Positions 42,581-56,519 of a DNA stretch of 64,000 nucleotides are shown in pieces; the first letter of the stretch is position 1, and every line of letters starts with the position of its first letter. The notes under the pieces were generated by a model, which saw only the letters and a program-made list of their open reading frames with translations, made no database searches and was not told the DNA's origin. Source of the DNA: Mesocentrotus franciscanus (Eukaryota; Echinodermata; Echinoidea; Camarodonta; Strongylocentrotidae); assembly GCA_037976565.1 (NCBI GenBank), contig CP137685.1, positions 28,442,842 through 28,506,841 of the forward strand, read 5' to 3'. Position numbers and translations under genes: made by a program.

Positions 42581-44285
42581 TATTTTTGTGTGATTTGCAA
42601 TTAATTAATTATTTTCATTTCTGTATTTTTATTTCATGTGTTTTCTACCCCCAAAAAAAAAAAGAAAAAAAGAAAAAAGAATAAAGTATGAAGGATCTTT
42701 GCGGGAGACAGGAAAGCATAGGTAACAGGATCACAAAGACATCCCCAAAATCAACCTATATAAGACAATGACTTATTACGTAACCAGAATGATTTATATC
42801 GGATACATAATACAGTATTGAAATTGACCTTACGTCGATTTCTTGAAAGTCGTGGTGACCCTCTTACGTACAGCTAGACTCAACGCCCTTAGAAATAAAA
42901 TGGTGTGGCTACGTACCCTGGGTAAATAATAATAATTTCTTGTTTATCTATTTATTAGTTTAATAGATAGATGGCGCAATATAAGTGCACTAGCTAGTAC
43001 ATTACTATTATTATTATGAAGCATTACCAAGTATTTAACTTTGGTAACAGTGAGCCTTCATGCGATTTTGCAAAATGTTATCAAGTATGTTCTTCGTTTA
43101 CACATATTATGTGTACCATCTCCAATCCCTTGAAATATAATGACAGAGTTAATTATAGCGGCTTTTTGCATTTTTGTAGAAACATAATCACGAGGTAGAT
43201 AAGTGCACTTAGCTTTTAATAATACTGATTTTCAGAAAGAGCTGAGAGAACTCACTTATCCAGATATTTTGCCGTTTGCTGGAAATGGTTAAAAATTATA
43301 TAGTTATAACTGAAGAATATAAACATTGAAAGAATAATGGATTTGAATTTCTCCTATGATGATTCATTTGAGGGATGAGTTCCCTAGCTTTCAATCTTTT
43401 GTTGTCTCACTTGTAAGGCTTTCTAGTATCAGTGTCTTGAACTTTCTTGCGGTAAATTAAAGTTGTGGTGGAAATTATTCACAGATGCTTCCAAAGTGTC
43501 GTTGAAAGATGTGACATCCACCTCTAATCATAATCTTTTTTTCTTCTTCTCCCCATCTCTTTATACTTTTTATTCATCGTTTATATCTCTTTATCTCTCT
43601 CTCTCTCCCTCCCTCTTTCACTCCCTTCCTCTCCCTCCCTCAAACTATCTATCTTTCTATCTGTCTATCTATAAATCTATCTTCTTTCACATGTTCATCC
43701 GTCACTCATGCATTACACGAGCACCAGCCATCCAACCAGCCTACTTCCAACCTCAATTTCTAGCCTAGCTGTACCGATGATTCACCAACAATCCCGCCAC
43801 ATCTGGGCCTGATGATGAACATCTTTCTCTACATGTGGGACTAAAAGGGCGTGTGGATAGAACCATCAAAGTAAATTGACCATACCTAGCGCTCAAGGCT
43901 TTTGTGAGCAAACTTTTTTTATTGTTCCGTTTTCAAGCCCACCTGCATCCTATAAGATGAGATCACTGCATTCCCATGAGAAAATATAAACGCTCTCCTT
44001 TTGTGCGTTTTCCTTTTCCCCTTTTTTCAAAACGTCCTTATGAACTGTACTGTTAGTAAATAGTATTGTACATGTTCTGTTATAACACAATCAACAATAT
44101 GCAAGTCGTGGTGAATGCACACTATCTTTCAATTCTTTAAAATGTGTTATTCCTAATAAGTACATCTAGCATCTGTTTCATGAGATAGCTGTTCACTCAA
44201 GGTTTCTGAAGAAACACCCATACAATATAAGAAACTGCATGCTTAATGACAATTTCTCGGAGGAAAATAGATCCTGAATTTGACC
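42581..44285. other. Unannotated intergenic sequence
   Basis: AT-rich, with a short pyrimidine-rich stretch at 43590-43640. No gene or element recognised. Confidence 0.4.
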
Positions 44286-44289
44286 TACC

Positions 44290-44640
44290 ACATCATCATC
44301 AACAACTACATAGTGATAATCAATATCATCATAACCACATTATTAACATCATCATCATCATTGTTATCATCACCATCATCATCACCATCAACACCACCAC
44401 CATATTCATCATCATCACGATTATCAACATCATCATCACGATTATCAACATCATCATCATTATCACCATCATCATCATCAAAACCATCACCATCATCACG
44501 ATTATCAACATCATCACGATTATCAACATCATCATTATCACCATCATCATCACCATCACCACCAACACCACCACCACCACCATCATCAGCAGCAGCATCA
44601 TCACCACCACTACTACAATCATCAGATTATTCATCATCTG
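44290..44640 (+). repeat. (ATC)n microsatellite
   Basis: ATC/CATCAC units with a repeated 'cacgattatcaacatcatc' phrase (about 44417, 44435, 44497, 44515). The Ile/Thr and Met/Val frames are artefacts. Confidence 0.92.
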
Positions 44641-45549
44641 CACCCGACTACTTTTCAAATAAACAACAAAAGTTTAAACATCTTCACAACAGATATATGG
44701 CAAGTACGTCCCACATTTATTGAGTCTAATATCTGCAGATATTTTTTTCTTTTGATTTCTTAAAATCTCACATTGAACTGCACTGTACAGAGGAAATATT
44801 CCAGCAAACACATTGAAATAGATAGTCTACGATATTCGCCCTAGTTCACAGAACTCTAAACTCTCTTCCTAAGACATAATTATCCACATTTATTTCACAA
44901 AAACAACACATCCACTGAAAAAATGGTGCACACTCTATTATTAATAAAAACACAATCTTTTTCTTTTCTCTTACTCGTTGGTTCTATATCTTTTGCTTTC
45001 TTGTACTTCCAGAGGTGGACCTAATACAGAGAAAGTACACAATCATTTTGCTATTAACAATTTTGCTCTTAAATTTTATTTTATGATTTTATCTCTTTTT
45101 ATCTTGACACCAGAGTCTATGTAAAAATTCTGTGAACCTTGCTCAATTCTTTACTTTCCCTGCTGACTCAAAAATCCATGTTTAAATGGAAATTTGTGCT
45201 CATTTTCCCATGCCCTTTTCAACACATCTGCAGTTTCAAAAGTTATTCAGTACTCCTAAGATTTAAGCACAATATTCATTAATCCTGAAACATACATTAT
45301 TGAAAAATTTGAATGCTATGTTCCGCTAAAATTTCTTCCCCAAAGTTACTGGAGTTAATTGAATTCTTTGGAGAAACATTCCCACACAGCATATATCTAA
45401 TATCCCATAAAATGTATACCTGACATAATAGTATTTTTTGTTAAATTACCAGAAGGCCAATATCCCCCTCCCTCTCAGCTTAATCTTGACTTGATAAGTC
45501 ATCTTTATACTATTACTGATGATAATATGATAGAGATGGAGATGGGTAG

Positions 45550-45555
45550 AGAGAG

Positions 45556-45634
<79 letters not shown>

Positions 45635-45642
45635 GAGAGAGA
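45550..45642 (+). repeat. (GA)n microsatellite
   Basis: Almost pure GA dinucleotide with few interruptions. Confidence 0.93.
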
Positions 45643-46037
45643 ATAAGCCAACTATCTCATCATAATAATGATGTCATCTTCTTATCATCTTCTTCCTTCC
45701 TGCTTTGCAAGTTTCATCCTAAATCAAAGTATCCAAAATCCTGACATGATTCCAAACAGCTTTATACTTTACCAGTTAGTAAAACTCCTACACTCATCAT
45801 TTTTGTCACAAACTTGTTTTCCCCAGTCTTTGTTTCTTTGTGACACATTCAAACAGATGTTTTAAATAAAATGTGATGACAACTTTTTAAAGAATACTCC
45901 CAATTCTTCCCCACCACCTCCCCCAGTCCCATGTTACTCATCGACAGATTTCTGTTCTAGTTTCTAAGGAATGCGATGACAACTTTCATCCCACATTAAT
46001 GTGCTTTATCTTGTACCTTCTTCCCCTCATCGTCATT

Positions 46038-46110
46038 CTGTTTGGAGCCAGAAGGGTATTAACTCATATATTTAACAGAGAGTTAACACCCTTCTGGCTG
46101 TGAACAGACA
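46038..46110. repeat. Short palindromic repeat family P, copy 2
   Basis: CTGTTTGGAGCCAGAAGGGT pairs with 'acccttctggctgtgaacag'. The inner 'gagttaacacc' matches copies 1 and 3. Confidence 0.75.
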
Positions 46111-46877
46111 GGTTCTTTCTCTACATCTGATGAATGTTAGACAAGGCACCTGTTTTGAATTCACTCATTTCCTAACATTCAATATCTGACAAAACTCATC
46201 TAATTTCCCACATCCTTTACCATCTGTCATCTCCTTACATCTCTATTCTAGCATTTATACTTTAGAAATGGAATCATTAGAATCAGCCTTTGTTTGCTGG
46301 CTTGCACTCGTTAGCAATAAGAATATCATAATATCATAATAAGAAGTATGATAAGAAGTCCTTTAGATCATGACAAAAAGCCTTAATATGAGTGCAAATT
46401 TTAATCAGTTCATCTATAGATGTCCCGCTTTTATGCATGTCCCAATAAGCATTTCCTTATGGTTGTCAAAAATTCAATTCAATTTTCTTTCTTACCCTGG
46501 TTAGGTAATTTGCTAATTGTTTCCAGCATTGCTTAAAATTGACACAAAACTACTGCGCAGAATAATTTTGTTCCTTACATGAGAAGCGCAAGCTATTTTC
46601 TTTTTAAGAAAAAGGCATTATATTCCATTCTTGATTCGGCACAATATTTGTAGATTTCTTAACACAAATGTGTGTGCACCATTTCTACATGTCTATCAGT
46701 GTTCACCTTCTAAGCTTTTTTCCCCAAAGTCTGCTTGTTATTCTTTTTGACAGCTACACACTGTATGCACATTACCAATTTTGTACATTGTGACTTGAAC
46801 TAGATCATATATGTACAGAGATGCAGTACAGAAGATTGAAATTTGTACATGCCTTTGAAGTAACCATTGTACCTTTG

Positions 46878-46929
46878 GGGAAGAGAGAGAGGAGAGGAGA
46901 GGAGAGGAGAGGAGAGGAGGAGAGGAGAG

Positions 46930-46962
<33 letters not shown>

Positions 46963-47038
46963 AGAGAAGAAGAAAGAAAGAAAGAAAAAAAAAAAAAAAA
47001 GAAAAGAGAAGAGGAGAGGAGAGGAGAAAATACAAGAG

Positions 47039-47090
<52 letters not shown>
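46878..47090 (+). repeat. (GA)n/(GGAGA)n polypurine tract
   Basis: GAGAGGAGAGG repeats, an A run at 46986-47000, then pure GA (47046-47088). Confidence 0.92.
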
Positions 47091-47091
<1 letters not shown>

Positions 47092-50000
47092 CAGGTGAGA
47101 CAAAAGGAAGGTGAAAATATTTTGGGGACAGAGAGAAAACTTCATCCCTACATCCTTTTAAGGATGCTTAGATACAATATTACAAAATTACACATTCAAT
47201 CAAATTGACAAAATAAGGTGAAACAATAATAGTACAAACCACATACATATGAAAAAAAGAAAAAGAAACCTATGAAATTCAAAAATCATACCACAAAGTT
47301 CACAAAAATAAATCTTTAACATATTATATATCAAATCACCTCTTTTTGTATATTTCTACACATTCAGAAACATATTTTTTTCAAAATGGCACAAAAGTAC
47401 TTGAGAAAACGGCAAAAATTTGAAAAAACAACTTTGATTGCACTTTTCTTTACATCAATTTCTTAAACAGCTGAATTAAATCTCTCTTTATGACACTTTT
47501 ATAGAGAGAGATTTACTAGAGAGTAGTCAATTTCAAGCACAATCTATTTTGCATCTGCGTACAGCACTACATACTTAGTTACATGTTATGACACTATACA
47601 ATCTGCCTCTATATATTATCACTTGCTTTTTAAAGTGATGTTACCATGAATGCTGTACTAATGCACACTGATGGCATTCACAAGAGTAATGTTCTTATCT
47701 TGCAGAGTAAGACATCTCTCAACAATTTTTGTGACAATTTTTAAGTCGTATATAATTTGTTATTTGACCAAAACCACATTTGAGATACAATAATAAATAT
47801 CATTAATACGATGACTTTGATGAAAATGATCACAAGTTATTTGTATCCCTTCTTCTGTATATTATGATAAACAATATGATAAACATTTTGGTAAACTGCA
47901 AATATACCAAATTTTTGTTTGTTTTACTTCTTACATCATTTTCATGGTAACACAGTTCTATTCTTGGTGCTATATCACATACACAGCACCACATTGTCAT
48001 ATCTGTACATGTTTTACCCGAAAATCGAGAAATTTACAGACTTTCACTTTAGAGCTTCTATGGCACAACTATTCTTCTATTCTAATGCAATTAGCTTCTT
48101 CTGCTTATCAATTCATTATGCAAATCTATATTAAAATGAAGAAGAAGAAGAAGAAGAAACACCATCTAAATACATTTACTGACCATCTTTATGTACAGCT
48201 AATTGCATTAAAAATATTTATGTATAATTAAAATTGTAAAGTCTGGTTAGACAGACTAGGACCCACTTCATAACACACATAACAAGGTCTGCAAACTAGA
48301 CCATCATGGCTAGAATCTCTTTGAGACATTTACATCTTCTAGACTTGAGTTCCAATAAAACAGTGATTAACTTCTCGAACTGGCTCAATCTTCTCTCTAT
48401 TAAGACAAGAATAATTTTACACTGAAATCTGACGCTAAAGTTTACATTGCGGAATGTTTGATGAAAGTATATGTCATGACACTCATGAATTTCATTCTAA
48501 TATTTGGCACAATAACTAAAGGGATGAAATTTTAAGGGCGTACTATACATCAATATGATTTTTTTTCTCAATTTAAATGTATAATGAAAAAATATAAGCT
48601 TGAAATGAATTTTTGGCAGGATATAAATCAAGAAATAAACAATACCGGTAAGTAAATTATCACAGGAAAATTCTCTTTATACATATATAACTTTCCTTAA
48701 TATCTCAAGCAATATTTGACAGAGTAATACGAATAATAGGATTTTACCAGGACAGACATACAGAATGAATGAAGAATGAATAATATTAATAATACTGCCT
48801 GTCACAAAGACTAGCACTGGATATAAGAATACAAACTGAATCGACTTTGAAGTTGCATTTGAATATTATACTTGTACATACAGGATAAGTATTTTTGAAA
48901 GTTCTGAACAATTCATTCTTTGGGCCATACAAAGGGTTACAAATACAAGTCGAAATCCCTTGATCAAAATGACGTACATTATCAGCGCTTTGCAATAGAA
49001 ACACACTGTCTGTCAGAGCCAAAAGGGAATATGTTACAGTATATGAGTTAATGCCCTTCTGGTTCCAAACAGACAATATAGCAATCTGACAGCTGAAAGG
49101 ACTTTGAAGTGATTATACCTTATTCAATTGCTTTAGGATTATCAGCTGATAAAGATTATTAATTTTTACAGATTGATATGAACATGATGAATAAGTAAAC
49201 AGTATTCTTGACATACATGTATATCCTTACAAAGAAAGAGACTGCAACAATTTAGAGCTTTTCATACGCAAAAAAGTTAAACTACAAAAATACTCAATAA
49301 ACAGCTATTAAGTAAATACATAGAAGAACATGTTAGTATACTGACATTGTATTAAATTACAAAGAAACTACTCGATACAAGCAAAGACAATGTTAGCGTT
49401 AGAAGCATGACGTAACATTACATAATGCTACATAAGTAGCCTGATAAATGTTTTTTGAACAGTGACAAAAGTACAGACACAAAACATCATCGCCACAAAG
49501 CACACACAATAGTAAAGTCTTATCCAACACTCGTGTTGAAACAGCAAGAAAGAGATTTCCAATATTAACTTGGAAATAAAGAACAAACAGTAGCAACTAA
49601 TGAAACTTAAAACTAATTTTCTTAGAGTCAGCCGAGTCAGAGACATACTTCTCCAAACAAATGCTAGAACTATTTGTTGACTTCATGCAGCAAGTATTGC
49701 AAACTAATATTATATAATAGGCAGCAGCAGAAAACCTCAAATCTAACATTTTAAAACGGTTACAAAACAAAGCTTAAAAGTTCTGTTAATGAATTACTAA
49801 ATATTGTTGCAGTCTCTTTAATATAATGATCACAATCCATAGCTTGATCATATCAATTGTATTTTCAATATCAATTCATAAACCAAAATATACTTGGCAT
49901 TTATCATCAAATCACTGATGTCAATTTCATTCATTCTTTTTTCCTTTACAGCCAATGGTATGCGACATTGCATTCAACATTTTTAAAGTCTATAAATATA

Positions 50001-50624
50001 ACAGTTTTGTCAAAACGCCAGGTTAAGTAAGTCTGATTGAAATATTTTTTCTCAGTGATGTTCAAAGCAATTTCCCTCCTGAACATGGTATAATATATTA
50101 TGTCTGTACAGTAATATCAACCAATTTTATATCTATATTATCATTAGATCATTACACTTTTGAGAGATATCTAAATGCAAGTACATGGGTACAGGATATA
50201 TATTGGATAATTTGTTGTACTTACCGGTAATGATAAACTTAAGATATGAGTCACACCCTAAAAGGACTAAGTCAATAGGCCCTATATGAATTCCTTTGAT
50301 AGAAATATTAGAAATACATGTACATTTAACGCAAAATTAAATTATATTTGGGTTGAACCCTTAAAAGGTAGTTAAAATTTACAAATCTAGCTGTGCATCA
50401 AAATTAAATGCGTTGAAATGGAAATGTATCAAACATACGTTTAATTGGACATTGGTGAACTTGTATTCATGAAGGTCATTTGAAACAATGCTGTCTTTTG
50501 TATTGGGCAAAGGTTAATGTAGCTGTCACAGAGGTAGAAGAGTGAACTCCCTGTTAAGGATGAGGAACACTATGACCATCTAAAACTGCTACAATTTTAT
50601 CATAAAAATTGAGTGCTGTCAATT
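47091..50624 (-). other. Probable 3'UTR or flank of the 50-55 kb gene
   Basis: Non-coding and AT-rich. It contains the third palindromic repeat (49006-49076). It lies downstream of the - strand stop at 50625, and I could not choose a poly(A) site. Confidence 0.35.
49006..49076. repeat. Short palindromic repeat family P, copy 3
   Basis: 'ctgtctgtcagagccaaaag' and 'gcccttctggttccaaacag' are imperfect complements. A related core lies between them. Confidence 0.65.
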
Positions 50625-53600
50625 TCAAATCTGTAAATATGGATGCTTATTGAATACAGGAAGTTGATAATCCATGAAAAGTAGTCTAGGGCTCTCTGAG
50701 ATCTCACGTTTTGAGTTGTGAAGAGACCACCCTGTAGAAAGACAAGGGAAAGAATGAGTAAACCCAGTGAATAATCAGCTAATCTGTCTAGGCTGAACGG
50801 CACATCCTCAAGATCTACTTAGGGTTGCTTTGTCCAAGCGTTGATGGATTGGTGAAGGAATGACTTTCAGGCCCTATATACAGAGAAGGACATGAAATCA
50901 ATTCATCTGTCTGGCTGATTCGTGGACAGCAGCTCATTGACGTCTTACCATCTCCCTCGATTCTCTGCGAGGAAGCCCCCAACGGCTTGCCATTCAGCTT
51001 ATTGCTAGACCCCGCTCCCCAACCTTTCTCAGGGATGACGATGTCTTGTCTAGCAGGAGCTGGGGTGTGTTCTAGAGGGGAATGGAGATCATAGTTTACC
51101 AGGGTTCTTCCTTCCATAAGGTTCATGAATCATGGTCTTAAAATAAACACCCTTAGCCAATCACCCAAGGTGTGCTAGCCCCTGGAACTAAGCCCCTGGT
51201 TCTGGACTAATTTGCTCCCTGGATTAACTTTCTAAAAAGCAATTTAGGATCAGATATCAATGACTCCTTCATTTGACCACAATCTTTGATTAATACGTTA
51301 CTCTACTGTAACTTGAAAAAATAGGTCTGTTGAGAGCCAGATGGAAATTAACTTAGAGCCAAAGGATAAGAAAACCCTTTTGGTTGTCCATCAGTAGACA
51401 ATTTTGTAAGAAGTGGCTGTGCTTAAGTGCAACTAGCATTACAGCTCTAAGTTATACTGGTAAAGGTCTTAGTAAGTCAAAGTATGAATATGAAAATAAT
51501 GTTGTGCATAAAGGCCACAATGATAGAAAAAGCTATTGGATGGAAATAATGAGCTTTCACAATGAGAAGGGCAGTTAACACAGACGGGGCATCCGTAACT
51601 AAAGATTTGAAATTGGCTACATTATATTTTGCTTTCATGCAGAGCTTGAAGGTATTGTTTAGTTTATTAAACTGACCGTCAAGCATCTGTTCAAATGAGG
51701 TATTTATAAACTGCGCTTTATTAAGATTCAAGCCAGAATTGCTGTAAATGTAATGTATATAATATGACTCCTTGATCAATTATCAGGATTAAGTCAGCGG
51801 CCAGGGTTCTGGACTGAAATATCAGAGCATTATCTTCAATTTCCTGCAACTATTCCTACTTCTGCTCTATCCTATTTACCAAGAGAGAAATTTGATATGC
51901 AAATAACAAGCTATACAGCTACAATCTATATATGCAATTTAGAAATTCACAGACTTCTGATATTCACAAACAATGCACAGCTCTGCACAGCTATAGATAC
52001 AATTGCAACAGTAATTTTGTACACACCAGTATATGCTTATGTACATGAGCCTTAAATAGCACTATTTTGTGTTAACATACAATGCATCTCGCCATCTGTT
52101 GAATAATTTACAGCTTTTAAAACCACAGCATTTGCCCATTTTTCCTTTTCTCCTCATCCACCTCGTGATATACATACTTTAACACAGTGAAATATAATCA
52201 GTTCTTTAAGTCAGTCTATTCACTTTGGTGACCATTTGAATCCATCAGATTCCAGTTCTTGTTATATTTTAAGAGAGTAAATTAAAAAAAAATGCCCAAT
52301 TCTGTTTCAATTCTGTGGAATCCAATAAACAATTCTAACACCCTCATGAGCTTCTGTTATTATCTAGTCGCCTGGAGTCTGAAATACTGATTAATGCTAT
52401 ACTGAGGTTAGGCCTACCAATAAAATTGAAATGATTTGCAGAGATAATTTTTTATAGGACATTACCAACATCAAAGTTTTCTTTTAGGGTAATTCAAATT
52501 TTACTGGATATTAAAATTGCATTTTACAATCACTGTTCTCCAGAACAAGAATGACTGCTCATTTCTGCTCAATTCAGTATTTTCAATTCCTACAAGTTTG
52601 TTGATGTACAGATCCAGTATGATTGTAGAGTGCTTAGAATTATTCTCTGTGCCAGTGAGTAATTCTGAATCTTTTACCTCTTCACCTTCTTACTTTCAAG
52701 ACATTTTGCTCCAAGGCACGAGTGCACATGATGCCTTTCCCCTTCCTTCCACAATCAAAGGAAGTATGTGTCTTGTAATGTTTCTTTCTATCCATCATTA
52801 CCACCTCACCCAATGTGCACCTGTTTGAGCTGTTCTTGATACAAATTCTGTCATAATGATGGGGTTGGGAGTTTTCCCATCTTCAATGGTACCTTGAAGC
52901 ACACCCAAAACTATTATTCCTGTATGTTAGAGTTTCCATGTCACAACATTATATTAAAATATAAGTTTCAAATATAACCTCTGTAAAGAGCTATTGAAAG
53001 TTTACATACACTCTTGATCAAAATAAAACAGACTTGTGAGTAGACTTCCAGAGGAGCTTATAGAATGCTGGGTTAATATTTTTAAAAAATTCATACATTT
53101 TAGCTGTACATAAATGATTCATTTTGAGATGACTGGTACCTGAAGTCTATGCAACGGCTTTGCATTGGATAAGGAGAAGTCCCAAAGTCATTCTGAATTG
53201 CTTATTACGCCTTTAACGGGTTATTTGGATCAATCAATTCAGCAAATTGGATGAAATCACTTGCAGCATTTTCTTTCTTCTCAAAGCAGTACTTGCCACA
53301 CTAAAGCTCAATGCTCCCCCTTCCTGACATCTCACAATTGGAATTGCTTATCTATTCCTCTAGAGTCCAGATATTCTTGAATTTCTATTTCACAATTTGA
53401 GTTGCTAATCAAATCCTCTTGACTTTCTGTGGTAATCAATAAATACATCATGTATTGAATAAATTAAGTAGATATCCACTCTTGATACATACAAATACAA
53501 TCATTGATGTTTTGGTTTCATCTTGTGTCTTTTTGGACTATTTCAGTTTGCATCTCGACTCTTCATTGGAATGCCTGGCCCTTTGGGAATCTTACTTTGA

Positions 53601-55403
53601 ACTTTGACCTTTGGCTGTGCTAGCCTACTTGGAGGTTTAATATTGGATTTAACAGGAGATGGGAGCTTGGAAACCTGAGCTCCAGAAGAGGCTTGTGGTA
53701 GTGTGGTAGAAGTGATGGTTGTGGTGGTGGTGGTGTGGGTTGTGGTGTGAAGTTGCCCTCTGGGAGCAACTGTTGGGTTATTGTTCTGGTTGCATTGAAG
53801 CTGGACTCCGGCTTGTCTCGCCACAGTGCTGTTCGCCATGCCCGGTATCCGTCTTTCTGGAAGGGGTGACCCCTTCTGGAGTTTGGACACACTACTGGTA
53901 GGAATGGTACGTCTGGGGGACTTGGGGCTGGGCATCTTTGATTTGTGGACTGGAATGCCATTAGCAATGTTCTTTGTTTGTGCATGGTTACTGGGGTCTC
54001 GCTTCACTGCGCCGTTTGTAGGCTGGCGACTGGAAGGCAGTCTGGATAATGGTGCAGGGAGACGAGACTTGGGGCTTTGTTTATCAGCCCCATTCTGTTT
54101 CTCTTGGGTGTGTACTGTTGCTGTGTGTTGAGATGAGGAAAGCTTATTGTCAATTAGATCAGGGCTAGAATGCCTCAATTCCTGAGTGGTTTTCACAGTT
54201 TCTGGTGATCTTCGTTGTGACGACGTCAAGTCTTGATTGCTTGACCGCTTTGTGATCATTCCTTGGGGACGGGCAAACTTGGGCATGGCCAGCTCTTGGC
54301 TCTTCTGTTGCTGCTGCTGCCACATGTGATTCTGTTGCAGCTGCTGCTGCCTCTTGAGTTGCTGTTGTTGCTGCTCAACCAATATCTCTTGGTGCTTCTG
54401 CAGATTGGCTGTCACCTTCTCCTGCTGATCCTTCTGCAGTTGTTGCTGTTGGTTGTGCAGTCTCTGTTGATTCTCCTGTTGCTGTTTATGAGCAGCCTGG
54501 TGTTGTCTGTGAAGTTTTTCTTGTTGCTGTTGCAGCTGCAACTGCTGCCACTCTAAACTTCCTTGCTGCTCTTGTGGTGGAACACACTTTCCCTGCTCTC
54601 CTCTACCATCTCCCTTATGGACTGACATTGGTTTCTGCAGCCTGCTCAATGGGTTACCTCTGCCATCGATGGATACCTTCCCATCAGCTTTTCTTCCCTG
54701 TTGCTGGCCAGCCTTTGGTCGTTGTATCTGTCTTGGTCGTTGCATCCTGGAGGCTGGTCTCCTTATCTGTGGTAGCTTAGACTTCTCCCCCAACGATCCT
54801 GAACCTTCACTGCCTTCATGGGAGCTATCACTCTCATTACGTTGCCTACACACCAACCTACCACCAGAACCTGTCCCTTCATCTGAACTGGACAACCTGT
54901 CATTGGCTACCCTTGGAGATACCAGCTTTCCTCTAATACCCAGCCTGCTTTGGGGATGCTTCAATCTACCACTGCACACCTCACCAATCTCCTCTGAACT
55001 CGACCCCTTCTCTCTGTTCATCCTAGGCAGGGAGCTTCCACGCTGACTTGGCAGCTTCAGTCGAACCGGCCCTGACTCATCACTACCTTGATCAGAGATG
55101 CGGACATGTTTCCGATGGGGCTTGGCAACTTTCTGTCTCTCTAAGCGGGTGGGGTTGTCATCGCTGGTATCGCCAGAGCTGTGGCTGTTGCCTAGAGGAG
55201 AGAGAGTGACCTGATCCAGGCCAGAGGACCCTCCAAGGCTCCCGGAGGACACCTTCTTCTCCACCAGAGGATGAAGAGGAGATGGAGAGGCATCCTTCCC
55301 TGGACAGGAAGCTGCTGGCTGTGACCTCTGACCTTTGTTGGATGACATCAGCATCTCCTTGCTTTCCCTCACTGGTGAAGCACTCTCCACATTGCTTACA
55401 TCC
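50625..55403 (-). CDS. Unrecognised low-complexity protein with SxIP motif (3' exons)
   Basis: Three exons chain in phase on the - strand. The large exon is 53596-55403 (acceptor ttttctgcag/G; donor caaa/gtaaga). Next are 50949-51071 (ctctag/AACACA; GATG/gtaaga) and 50625-50731 (ctttctacag/GGTGGT), ending in TGA. Together they give about 678 C-terminal residues. The protein is Ser/Pro/Arg/Lys-rich and disordered, with SD-rich blocks, a Gln-rich coiled region (from + strand 54300-54570), many SRLP/SKLPSP motifs, and the ending SESPRLLFMDYQLPVFNKHP. If the 53596 donor is not used, the frame runs 17 codons further, to the stop at 53543, and gains SKIPKGPGIP, an SxIP motif of the type that binds microtubule-end EB proteins. 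A cytoskeletal role is only inferred. Upstream exons must exist, because the acceptor is in phase 2. I do not recognise the family. Confidence 0.72.
51072..53595 (-). other. Intron between large exon and penultimate exon
   Basis: About 2.5 kb without recognisable exons or elements, other than the read-through tail at its start. AT-rich. Confidence 0.5.
53543..53595 (-). other. Alternative read-through C-terminus of the SxIP protein
   Basis: It adds 17 codons (SKIPKGPGIPMKSRDAN) if the gtaaga donor is skipped. The first codon, AGT, overlaps the donor itself. The sequence is basic and protein-like, so both outcomes may be real isoforms. Confidence 0.5.
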
Positions 55404-55449
55404 CTGCAGAAAATCAAGAAAACAACAAGAAGAAAATTACTTCATTACC

Positions 55450-55645
55450 TTAAAGAAAAAGTTGAGTTCTGGTCCTGTGATTGCATTGTGAAAGAAACGT
55501 TGTGGAATCGATCAGAAAAGGCTGATCATCTAGCATATAAGTATTGGTGTGTACTGCTAGGTTCTGGAATCATCAAAATGATAAGAAATTTGGCCCAGTC
55601 TTGGTCAAGTTACAAGCACTGTACACAGAAAGATGTATATGGGAC
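55450..55645. mobile_element. MITE family M1, partial copy, inverted
   Basis: It opens 'taaagaaaaagttgagttct' and carries, inverted relative to copy 1, 'gtgattgcattgtgaaagaa' and 'ttacaagcactgtacac'. It lies directly upstream (on the - strand) of the 55403 exon acceptor. Confidence 0.8.
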
Positions 55646-56519
55646 TACGCGACCACGTGCGCGATATCTATTTGGTCCCAATAGATATAATAATTTACCA
55701 AATATATCAATTAGTAGGCGGTTTCCCGACTTTCCCTTCAAAATTTGTATCATCACGTATTAGTCTTCTGCGAGCTTCCATTTCATTTTTTTGAGAGAGG
55801 GGCGTTTCCAAAACTGGTCTTTACCTTTAACATATGAAATGGTCAGAATCAGAAGGTCAAATTGTGTTCTCTGACAATTAAAGTTCTGTCACAAAAAGAT
55901 TGAACAAAGAAAATACAACTACCTTTGATTTCATATACATGCCTTTTGTTTTTCAACAAGTCATGCATATTGCATACATTGCATAATTCATGTATGGCAG
56001 GCATGAATACAAATAGACACACATGTCCCAATCCAGTATTACATCTACTACATGTCATAGGTAAGACACAGAAAAAGATAAATGAGAACAAAGAGTGTTT
56101 ATTTTTTATCCACAGCACAGTGGGAAATAGATTCAAGGGAATTTATCAAAGTTTACATACAAATGTATAATTGAATTATTGCTTTCTTCCTTTCAGCCAA
56201 CCTGTGCCACGGGTTTAGGGAAATCTTGACGAGTTTGGCGAAGGAAGAGGGGTGGATGAATTAGCACGAGACAAAAAGCCCACCTGCTGATGGACAAATA
56301 ATACTACAGTTGAGTGATGAACATTGCAACAAAGCTTGGATCCCAAAATATATTTGGAGAGCTATAATAGATTTCCTTTCCCCTGCTTCCTGATCTGCTG
56401 TATTGTTATCTTCCCCCCATCATCACAAATCCCCAAACCTTTCATCTTTTCCAAAGTTTTCGTGTTATCAACACATGCTCAACGAAAGTTGCTCTGCAGG
56501 CAATATTCTACACCAACTG
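55646..56519. other. Unannotated intron or flank sequence
   Basis: No supported exon. A short frame near 56190-56250 on the - strand looks protein-like but lacks a good acceptor. Confidence 0.35.

Noticed and set aside
41897..42604. Frames of 145 and 203 codons on opposite strands
   Set aside because: They run through the hAT MITE and its A-rich interior, with no splice signals or family similarity.
44246..47208. Several 70-147 codon frames rich in Ser, Ile, Arg or Glu
   Set aside because: They translate the ATC and GA microsatellites.
56190..56250. Possible - strand micro-exon reading FLRQTRQDFPKPVAQ
   Set aside because: Weak donor, no acceptable acceptor, and it does not resolve the phase gap to the 55403 exon.
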